A stretch of DNA of 6,578 nt from an uncultured Simplicispira sp. GTDB lineage: Bacteria > Pseudomonadota > Gammaproteobacteria > Burkholderiales > Burkholderiaceae_C. The notes beneath the pieces were generated by a model that was not told the origin of the DNA, did no database searches, and worked only from the letters and a program-made list of their open reading frames with translations. Below, piece after piece: positions 1 to 5,571 of this stretch. The translations under genes were made by a program, and so were the position numbers. The DNA lies in NCBI GenBank assembly GCA_903882725.1, contig CAIRYF010000031.1, positions 1-6,578 of the forward strand, written 5' to 3'. The number at the start of each line of letters is the position of its first letter. The first letter of the stretch is position 1.

Positions 1-740
1 AGCGTCAAAATGCCATCGCCAATCATTTCGGTGTGGATGCCCAGGTCGTGCTTGTGGGTGAGTTGCATGACCACCGCATCAGGAATGCCGCCATAGCCAA
101 TTTGCAGGGTTGATCCGTCGTCAATCAGGTCAGCGACTTGTTTGCCAATGGCTTCTTGCACCGGGCCGATGGTGGGCAGGCCCACTTCGAGTACGGGCTC
201 GTTGCTTTCGACCAGTGCGGCCACTTGCGAGATGTGTACCAAACAGTTGCCATAGGCAAAGGGCACGTTGGGGTTGACTTCGAGGACGATAGCGCGGGCG
301 GTTTTGAGCGCCGCCATGGTGTAGTCAGCGCCCAAACTGAGCGAAAAATAGCCGTGCGCGTCCATCGGCGAGGCCATGCTGAAGACGACGTCGGCGGGAA
401 TTTGTCCGCGCTCAATTTGCTGGGGAATTTCAGAAAAATAGTTGGGAATGAAGTCCACCCAGCCCGCTTGCCCGCCAGCGCGGCTGGCCGGGCCATAAAA
501 CAGCGCCACGTGGCGCACATGGTGGGCGGTTTCAGGGTCGAAGTAGGCGTATTTGCGCAGCGCCAAAATTTGCGCCACTTTGACATCTTGGAACTGCTGG
601 CGCTGCTCGGACAGGGCCGTCAGCAGGGCGGGCGGCTCGCCCACGCCAGTCGGTACGATGATGCTGTCGCCACTGCGTACATGGCGCATGGCCTCGGCGG
701 CGGTGGTGCGTTTTTGAAGGTACAGCGCTTGAATCGTCAT
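1..740 (-). CDS. Acetyl-CoA hydrolase/CoA-transferase family protein, 3' end cut by window
   Basis: This gene encodes a CoA-transferase-type enzyme of the acetyl-CoA hydrolase / 4-hydroxybutyrate CoA-transferase family, a cytoplasmic enzyme that moves CoA between acyl-CoA and a free carboxylic acid. The first 246 residues are visible; family members are usually about 430 to 500 residues, so roughly half is missing past the left edge. The N-terminal domain fills about residues 1 to 185, with SMASPMDAHGYFSLS at about 121-135. The second domain opens with the glycine-rich IGYGGIPDAV at 214-223. GIHTEM at 234-239 places a glutamate at 238, which aligns by motif with the glutamate that forms the CoA thioester in 4-hydroxybutyrate CoA-transferase. 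The ATG start is supported by AGAGGA seven bases upstream. The gene begins 68 bases after the c-di-GMP gene stops, with no terminator between them. The family call is firm. The acyl substrate, and transferase versus hydrolase activity, cannot be told from this fragment. Confidence 0.9.
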   Translation of the reverse strand, partial: MTIQALYLQKRTTAAEAMRHVRSGDSIIVPTGVGEPPALLTALSEQRQQFQDVKVAQILALRKYAYFDPETAHHVRHVALFYGPASRAGGQAGWVDFIPNYFSEIPQQIERGQIPADVVFSMASPMDAHGYFSLSLGADYTMAALKTARAIVLEVNPNVPFAYGNCLVHISQVAALVESNEPVLEVGLPTIGPVQEAIGKQVADLIDDGSTLQIGYGGIPDAVVMQLTHKHDLGIHTEMIGDGILT

Positions 741-747
741 GTTTTTT

Positions 748-753
748 TCCTCT
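748..753 (-). promoter_or_regulatory. Ribosome binding site of the CoA-transferase gene
   Basis: On the minus strand AGAGGA lies seven bases before the ATG at 740, separated by an A-rich spacer. It is a good Shine-Dalgarno match and fixes the start of a gene that is otherwise incomplete in this window. Confidence 0.75.
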
Positions 754-808
754 ATGGCCCGGTGCTGGCCGCGTACAAATCGAGGCCGCATCATAAGGTG
801 GCCTTGCC

Positions 809-3730
809 TCAGTCCAGTGCTTGAGCGCCGATAGGGCCGCTAGCGTCGATAGCGCTGAGTGTGTTGAGTTTGGCGCTCAGGTTATCGCGCACAAATTGCT
901 CAAACGCGCAGGCAGTGAGCGGGCGGCTGAAGTAGTAGCCTTGTATTTGGTCGCAGCCGTGGGCGCGTAAAAATTCGAGTTGTTCGAGGGTTTCGACCCC
1001 TTCGGCGATGGTGGTCATGCCCAAGCTGTGCGCCATGTGGACGATGGCAATGGCAATGGCCTGGTCGTCTGGGTCGGTGCCGATGTCGCGCACAAAGGAT
1101 TGATCAATTTTGAGTTTGTGGATGTTGAATCGTTTGAGGTAGCTCAGACTCGAATACCCGGTGCCAAAGTCGTCAATGGACAAGCGTATGCCTTTCTTGC
1201 CTAGCTCTTGCATGGTTTGTGCGGCAATTTCTGGGGTTTTCATGGCGACTGCTTCGGTCAGCTCTAGCTCCAAGCCTTCGGGGGGGATGCCGGTTTGTTG
1301 CAGTAGTTTGCCGGCCAAGTCGGACAGTCCGACTTGGCCAAACTGAACAGCAGAGATGTTGACGGCCATGGTCATCATGGGCAAACCGTGGTCCAGCCAG
1401 TCGCGCAGTTGGCGCAGCGCGGTGGCCAGTACCCATTCCCCAATGGGCACGATCAGGCCGTTGGCTTCGGCCAGTGGAATGAATTCACCGGGCGAAATAG
1501 TGCCCAGTTTGGAGTGATTCCAGCGTAGTAGCGCTTCGGCACCAATGATGTGGCCATCGGTCAGCGCTATTTGTGGTTGGTACACCAGGTGCAGTTCATT
1601 GCGGTGCAGGGCTTGTTTCAGCGCGTTGCCTAGTTCTAGCGCACGCGCCGAGTGCGCTTGCATCTCGGCAGTGAAGAAGCGGTAGCTGTTGCGCCCTTCT
1701 TCTTTGACGCGGTACATAGCGTTCTCGGCATTTTTAAGCAGGGCTTCAAGGCTGTCACCGTCGCCGGGGGAGATAGCGATGCCGATAGATGCCGTCAAAA
1801 AGACCTCTTGACTAGCCACCATGATCGGCAGCGCCAGGTGGTTGAGCAGGCCCATGCAGCGCTGTGCAGCTTCGCTTTGGCTGGTGTCTGCCAGCAGGGC
1901 GACAAAATCATCGCCCGAGTGGCGCGACAGGGTGTCGTCATCGTGCAGCTGCGAGCGCAGGCGCAGTGAAACTTCTAGCAGCAGCAGATCGCCTGCTTTG
2001 TGGCCTAGGGAGTCGTTGATGTCTTTGAAGCGGTCGATGTCAATCCACAGCAGCGCCAGCACTTTGCCTTGGCTGGCGGCGTATTCAAAGCGCTCGCGCA
2101 GCAGGGCGCGGTTGGGCAGGTTGGTGAGCTGGTCGTAGTGCGAGAGCTGGCGGATATGTGCCGCCGCTTGCTTGCGGTCGGTCATGTCCTCTTTGTGCGC
2201 TAGGTAGTTGGTGACCTCGTCTTCGGCGTTGCGCACCGGGTAAATCAGCACTGATTCGATGTATTCGCGCCCGCTTTTGCTGCGGTTGGTCAGCTCGCCC
2301 TGCCACGATTTGCCTTGCAGCAGGTGCTCCCACATATTGCGGTAGGTGGCCGCAGGCGTTTTGCCTGATTGCAGGATGCGCGGATTTTGGCCAATCAGTT
2401 CGGCCTCGCTGTATTCGCACGAGTGGATGAAGGCGGCGTTGACGAATTCGATGTTGCCTTGCAGGTTGGTGATGACCATCGGATGTGGGCTTTGGGCCAC
2501 GGCTTGCGAGAGCTTGCGCATCGATGCTTCTTGCTGCAAGCGCTCGGTAATGTCGCGCGAGAGGATGACAAAGCGCTGGCGCTGGCCGGGCGGTGGCGGC
2601 GCTTGGCGCGTGACGGACAGTTCAAACCAGCGTTCGCCGCTGTGCCCCTTTAAGGAGATGGTGCGTCCGCGTGAGAAGCCTTTTTCTTGTGCTTCGGCCA
2701 GTGCCTCGTAGGCGGTTTGGGCGCTTTGTGGCGACAGCATTTGGTGCAGGGTTTTGCCCAGCAGTCTTTCTGGCGGGGCGGCGGGGCTGCCAGAGTAGCC
2801 AATATGCGCTTGCAGGTAGCGGCCTTGGTCGTCCATTTCTAGCAGCACGTCGGGCAGAGCGTCCAGCATGGCTTGCAGTTGTTGCTTGGAGTTGCGCAAT
2901 TGGGTGTAGGGCGATTGCACTGTGGCGACAAAGGCGGCGCGAAACAAAAAGCCGTAGGCCAGCACTTTATAAACATGGCCGGCCATGTTGTAGATGTCGG
3001 TGACGCTGCCGTAGAGGGTAAAGAAAAACTCGCTTTGCGCCATGATGGCGGCAGCAGCAAACAGGCCACTGGCATTAAAGGTGTTTGGCTGGCGCATTCG
3101 CTGCAGCAGCAGCGCGGCAGCTAGCAAGTTCAGCGCCACCAAGGCATATTCAAAAGTGATTTTGAAGGGGGTCAGCCCTTGGCCAGGAATAAACGTGGTT
3201 GGTAGCAGGTGTGGATAAAACAGAAATACGGTGTACAGGCCGCTGACTGTCACCAGTACCAGCACCAACATATGAAGCGGTCGCAGCCGTGCGGTGTCGT
3301 TGTGGGTGCCCCAAGGCAGCAGGGCAACGGCCAGCAAAGCCAGCGCACCAAGCAGCCGCGCCGCCAGCCAGAAGTTGATGGCTTTTTGCGGCGAGCCGGG
3401 GGTGACAAAGTCTGGCATTCCTTGGTAGGACAACATATGGCCAAAGTCAAGCAGCCCCACACCCAAAAAGGCACAGGCCAGCAGCAGGGCGTTGCGCGGT
3501 AAATGTTCGCGCCGCGCACTCCAGATAACGCTAAAGGTGAAACCGGTGATGACGATGGACAGCGTCTCTAACGCTATGTGCAGCGGCAGATAGTGCGCTA
3601 AACCGTGGGTGCTGGTCGGCGTAGGAGCCCAAGTAATCAGCAATAGCGAGAGCAATAGCAATAGCAGCAGCACACTGACTGTGCGGATAGAACGGCGGGC
3701 TTCAGGCTGGTGGCTGGCGTGGATCGGCAT
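809..3730 (-). CDS. Membrane MASE3-PAS-PAS-GGDEF-EAL c-di-GMP turnover protein, altered GGDEF motif
   Basis: A 973-residue inner-membrane protein that controls cyclic-di-GMP. Residues about 15-272 form a MASE3-type sensor with roughly eight hydrophobic segments; family-like signatures are LPLHIALETLSIV near 48-60 and LLDFGHMLSYQGM at 93-105. Two PAS domains follow (about 283-397, ending SRDITERLQQ, and about 405-520, with GQNPRILQSGKTP at 447-459). The GGDEF domain (about 525-690) keeps DIDRFKDIND at 564-573 and the GRN near its end, but its signature reads SGDDF at 605-609, and the inhibitory RxxD position is HDDD (596-599), lacking the arginine. The EAL domain (about 700-950) keeps EALLRW (732-737), N791, ELTE (823-826), DDFGTGYSS (853-861), KID (874-876), AEGVE (909-913) and QG (930-931), so phosphodiesterase activity is expected. 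No good Shine-Dalgarno sequence precedes the ATG, and the leader carries a palindrome. The input sensed by MASE3 and PAS is unknown. Confidence 0.95.
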   Translation of the reverse strand: MPIHASHQPEARRSIRTVSVLLLLLLLSLLLITWAPTPTSTHGLAHYLPLHIALETLSIVITGFTFSVIWSARREHLPRNALLLACAFLGVGLLDFGHMLSYQGMPDFVTPGSPQKAINFWLAARLLGALALLAVALLPWGTHNDTARLRPLHMLVLVLVTVSGLYTVFLFYPHLLPTTFIPGQGLTPFKITFEYALVALNLLAAALLLQRMRQPNTFNASGLFAAAAIMAQSEFFFTLYGSVTDIYNMAGHVYKVLAYGFLFRAAFVATVQSPYTQLRNSKQQLQAMLDALPDVLLEMDDQGRYLQAHIGYSGSPAAPPERLLGKTLHQMLSPQSAQTAYEALAEAQEKGFSRGRTISLKGHSGERWFELSVTRQAPPPPGQRQRFVILSRDITERLQQEASMRKLSQAVAQSPHPMVITNLQGNIEFVNAAFIHSCEYSEAELIGQNPRILQSGKTPAATYRNMWEHLLQGKSWQGELTNRSKSGREYIESVLIYPVRNAEDEVTNYLAHKEDMTDRKQAAAHIRQLSHYDQLTNLPNRALLRERFEYAASQGKVLALLWIDIDRFKDINDSLGHKAGDLLLLEVSLRLRSQLHDDDTLSRHSGDDFVALLADTSQSEAAQRCMGLLNHLALPIMVASQEVFLTASIGIAISPGDGDSLEALLKNAENAMYRVKEEGRNSYRFFTAEMQAHSARALELGNALKQALHRNELHLVYQPQIALTDGHIIGAEALLRWNHSKLGTISPGEFIPLAEANGLIVPIGEWVLATALRQLRDWLDHGLPMMTMAVNISAVQFGQVGLSDLAGKLLQQTGIPPEGLELELTEAVAMKTPEIAAQTMQELGKKGIRLSIDDFGTGYSSLSYLKRFNIHKLKIDQSFVRDIGTDPDDQAIAIAIVHMAHSLGMTTIAEGVETLEQLEFLRAHGCDQIQGYYFSRPLTACAFEQFVRDNLSAKLNTLSAIDASGPIGAQALD
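3641..3671 (-). repeat. Short degenerate CTATTG/CTG repeat encoding a leucine run
   Basis: On the minus strand this stretch reads as CTG codons followed by three CTATTG hexamers, the last two split by CTCTCG. It encodes most of the leucine-rich first membrane segment (residues 20-31) of the MASE3 protein. The repeat units are codon-sized, so gain or loss of one hexamer would add or remove two leucines without shifting frame. It may simply reflect leucine codon choice in a membrane helix. Confidence 0.5.
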
Positions 3731-3744
3731 GACAGACGGCAGTG

Positions 3745-3764
3745 ATTTCCTGTTTTCAGGAAAT
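3745..3764. promoter_or_regulatory. 20-base perfect palindrome in the leader of the c-di-GMP gene
   Basis: Arms ATTTCCTG and CAGGAAAT pair perfectly over eight bases around a TTTT centre (AAAA on the minus strand). It lies in the 63-base gap between the yigZ stop and the c-di-GMP gene start, 14 bases before that ATG. No T-run follows it on either strand; on the minus strand a run of six T lies before it, so it does not fit a rho-independent terminator. It could be an operator for a dimeric regulator or an RNA hairpin in the 5' leader. I do not recognise it as the site of a named regulator. The palindrome is certain; a regulatory role is inferred. Confidence 0.5.
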
Positions 3765-3793
3765 AAAAAATGTGCCCAAGTGTAGTGTCTGTC

Positions 3794-4417
3794 CTAGCTT
3801 GTTGCGGTCGGGGCTTTGCGCGGCCCATCTGGTGGATTTTGCCAACCCACGCGGCCCTGGCCATGGTCGTTAATGTGCTGCACAAAGGTACTGGCTTGGG
3901 TTTCTGGCAGGCGCAGCTGCAGCGTGACCAGCGAGCCGTGCTGTACGGTCAGCAGTTGTACGCCTGCGGCGTTAACCTCGCGCCGCAGCAGACCTTCGAG
4001 TGCATATGGCACTACGCATTGCAGGGTAGTCATGCGCAGCAAGGGTACTTTGGGTGCCGTCAGCAGGGCTTGGGCAATGCAGTCGGTATAGGCGCGCAGC
4101 AGGCCGCCAGCGCCCAATTTGACGCCGCCAAAGTAGCGCACCACCGTGGCTTGCACGCCTTCAAGGTCTTGGTGGCGCAGCACATCTAGCATTGGTCGCC
4201 CGGCAGTACCGCCGGGCTCGCCGTCGTCTACCGCTGCCGATTGTCCGCCCGCCAGCAGTGCCCAGCAAATGTGCGTTGCACCAGGGTGTTGTTGCCACAG
4301 CGTATCTACATAGGCCTGTGCGCTGGCGCGGTCGGGCATGGGTTGCACGCAGCCGATGAAGCGGCTTTTTTTGATGATCAGGTCGCTGTGCGCTGGCTCA
4401 GACAGGGTAAATGGCAT
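3794..4417 (-). CDS. yigZ: YigZ/IMPACT-family (UPF0029) protein
   Basis: A 207-residue protein of the YigZ/IMPACT family, close to the usual bacterial length of about 200. The N-terminal UPF0029 domain (about 10-120) shows KSRFIG at 17-22, the signature DDGEPGGTAGRPML at 64-77 and VVRYFGGVKLGAGGLLRAY at 92-110. A smaller C-terminal domain (about 125-190) corresponds to DUF1949. The protein looks soluble, with no signal peptide or membrane segment. Eukaryotic IMPACT modulates the GCN2 kinase; the bacterial role is not established, with proposals around translation or nucleic-acid binding. The start lies 13 bases after the mrpG stop, without a clear Shine-Dalgarno sequence, so translation may depend on ribosomes finishing mrpG. 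Residues after about 190 (PPDGPRKAPTATS) look like an unstructured tail. Family assignment is secure; function is open. Confidence 0.95.
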   Translation of the reverse strand: MPFTLSEPAHSDLIIKKSRFIGCVQPMPDRASAQAYVDTLWQQHPGATHICWALLAGGQSAAVDDGEPGGTAGRPMLDVLRHQDLEGVQATVVRYFGGVKLGAGGLLRAYTDCIAQALLTAPKVPLLRMTTLQCVVPYALEGLLRREVNAAGVQLLTVQHGSLVTLQLRLPETQASTFVQHINDHGQGRVGWQNPPDGPRKAPTATS

Positions 4418-4430
4418 GGCCGTTGTGTGC

Positions 4431-4802
4431 TTACTTGGAGGGGCGGCTTAGGCTGGGGGGGACTTTTTTACCCATCTGGCGGGCGCGAAACAGACTGGCA
4501 CGCATTAGAAAAATGGTAGTAATCGGCACGGTGACGGCAATGAAGGCGGCAATCAGCAGCAGATGCACTGCCAGCCCTTGACCACGGAAAGAAAAATACA
4601 GCAGTGCGCCATACATTACGCACCAGCAGCCCAGCGTGGCGATGATGGCCGGGGCGTGGATGCGTTCAAAAAAACTGCCTAGGCGCAGCAGTCCAAATGA
4701 GCCCAGCAGCGCCACCAGCGCACCACTGAGTACCAGCACTGCCACGGTGATTTCGGCCCACAGCGGCAAGAGTGGCGTGAGTGTTTCCAGTGGCGCAGTC
4801 AT
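4431..4802 (-). CDS. mrpG: Mrp/Mnh/Pha cation/proton antiporter subunit G
   Basis: A 123-residue membrane protein matching subunit G (MrpG, MnhG, PhaG) of the multi-subunit monovalent cation/proton antiporter, within the family's usual length of about 100 to 130. Three hydrophobic segments are visible (about 15-35, 52-72 and 78-100). The family motif GLLRLGSFFERIHAP lies at 37-51, and TVPITTIFLMRAS at 91-103 fits the conserved end of the third helix. A basic, polar tail (about 104-123) follows. The ATG overlaps the mrpF stop as ATGA, and GAGGTG five bases upstream (4808-4813) is a good ribosome binding site. It is the last antiporter subunit in the usual gene order and is followed at once by yigZ. 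Whether the complex carries sodium or potassium cannot be read from this subunit. Confidence 0.95.
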   Translation of the reverse strand: MTAPLETLTPLLPLWAEITVAVLVLSGALVALLGSFGLLRLGSFFERIHAPAIIATLGCWCVMYGALLYFSFRGQGLAVHLLLIAAFIAVTVPITTIFLMRASLFRARQMGKKVPPSLSRPSK

Positions 4803-5086
4803 TCAATCACCTCGCCGCGCAGCAAAAATTTGGCCATGGCGGTCGAGCCGACAAAGCCCAGCACCGCTATCAATAGCGCCGCTTCAAAGTAACTGCTGCT
4901 GTCGCCCATCAGGCCCAGCACCAGCATGGCCAGCATGGCATTCAGATACATACAGTCCAGCGCCAACACCCGGTCTTGCGCGGCGGGGCCCATCAGCAGG
5001 CGCACCAAAGTGAAGGCCATGGCCAGCAACAGCATCAGCAGCGCCAGCGGCAAGGCCCAAGACAGCACGGGGGTCAGAGCGGACAT
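4799..5086 (-). CDS. mrpF: Mrp/Mnh/Pha cation/proton antiporter subunit F
   Basis: A 95-residue inner-membrane protein matching subunit F (MrpF, MnhF, PhaF), the normal length for the family. Three hydrophobic helices are seen at about 8-29, 45-60 and 67-86. The family signature GPAAQDRVLALD at 33-44 joins the first two, and FEAALLIAVLGFVG (67-80) forms the third. The start overlaps the end of mrpE by 13 bases and has GGAG eight bases upstream (5095-5098), inside mrpE. The stop overlaps the mrpG start as ATGA. This spacing suggests matched translation of neighbouring small subunits of the complex. No odd residues were noticed. Confidence 0.95.
   Translation of the reverse strand: MSALTPVLSWALPLALLMLLLAMAFTLVRLLMGPAAQDRVLALDCMYLNAMLAMLVLGLMGDSSSYFEAALLIAVLGFVGSTAMAKFLLRGEVIE
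4808..4813 (-). promoter_or_regulatory. Ribosome binding site of mrpG inside mrpF
   Basis: GAGGTG on the minus strand lies five bases before the mrpG ATG at 4802 and within the last codons of mrpF. It supports the overlapping ATGA start and independent initiation on mrpG. Confidence 0.65.
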
Positions 5087-5571
5087 TCAAAAATCTCCAT
5101 CAGCGGGCGCTCATAGCGCTGTTTGATGTGGGCGGCAATGGCGTCAGCGTCGTCCACTTCCAGCACGTGCAGCAGCAACATACTGCGGTCCAGCGACAGC
5201 TCGGCCCACGCCGTGCCGGGGGTGATGCAGACAATGGTCGCCAGCACTGCCAGCGCGTTGGGGTCGCGCAGTTGCAGCGGTACATGGACAAAGTTGGCTG
5301 GGTAGCGCGGCGCGCTGGGCGAAAGCAGCAGGCGCATCACGCCGATGTTGGACTGCACTGTGTCGGCCATCACCGTCAGCATCAGCCGCAAGATGGTGCC
5401 GGGGCGGCAAATGCGTACCGGCAGCGGGCGCAGTCCGGCCGTGAGTAGCGGAATGGCGATGGCCAGAGTGCTTCCCAGCAGCAGGTGGCCTAGGCTCAGG
5501 CTGTGGTTAAGCAACAGCCATAGGCACAGCAGCGCCAGTGACAGTAGCGGAGTGGGCAAGAGGCGCTTCAT
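5074..5571 (-). CDS. mrpE: Mrp/Mnh/Pha cation/proton antiporter subunit E
   Basis: A 165-residue membrane protein matching subunit E (MrpE, MnhE, PhaE), of usual length for the family. Two hydrophobic segments lie near the N-terminus (about 8-24 and 27-46), followed by the family region: TILRLMLTVMADTVQSNIGV at 59-78, YPANFVHVPLQLRDPNALA at 90-108, CITPGTAWAEL at 115-125 and LLLHVLEVDD at 132-141. The reading frame stays open far upstream through mrpD, but that upstream part is an out-of-frame shadow; the true start is the ATG at 5571, which overlaps the mrpD stop as ATGA and opens a convincing hydrophobic N-terminus. No Shine-Dalgarno sequence is evident, so coupling to mrpD translation is likely. 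The cytoplasmic C-terminal half ends with IFECPL, overlapping mrpF. Confidence 0.93.
   Translation of the reverse strand: MKRLLPTPLLSLALLCLWLLLNHSLSLGHLLLGSTLAIAIPLLTAGLRPLPVRICRPGTILRLMLTVMADTVQSNIGVMRLLLSPSAPRYPANFVHVPLQLRDPNALAVLATIVCITPGTAWAELSLDRSMLLLHVLEVDDADAIAAHIKQRYERPLMEIFECPL
5095..5098 (-). promoter_or_regulatory. Ribosome binding site of mrpF inside mrpE
   Basis: GGAG on the minus strand lies eight bases before the mrpF ATG at 5086, within the 3' end of mrpE. It supports the start that gives the 13-base mrpE/mrpF overlap. Confidence 0.6.

Noticed and set aside
741..808. Short GGCC-type inverted repeats between the c-di-GMP gene and the CoA-transferase gene
   Set aside because: Stems are four to five bases with no T-run after them, and such repeats are expected by chance in GC-rich sequence.
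790..816. A possible sigma-70 promoter for the CoA-transferase gene: TATGAT at 790-795 with TGGACT at 811-816 (minus strand)
   Set aside because: The -10 match is fair but the spacing is only 15 bases and the -35 match is partial; too weak to annotate.
138..824. A 228-codon open frame on the plus strand opposite the CoA-transferase gene
   Set aside because: It is antisense to a gene with clear family motifs, its translation has no recognisable domain, and it runs over the end of the c-di-GMP gene. It is a shadow of high-GC codon bias.
3745..3770. The palindrome plus adjacent A/T run as a rho-independent terminator of yigZ
   Set aside because: On the minus strand the T-run comes before the hairpin, not after it, and the stem is AT-rich at its base. 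On the plus strand it is followed by A, not T.
3731..3796. The yigZ TAG stop is in the same frame as the c-di-GMP gene, with 21 sense codons between, suggesting stop readthrough to a fusion protein
   Set aside because: A gap this short is often free of stops by chance, the linker peptide has no notable features, and no fusion of these families is known to me.
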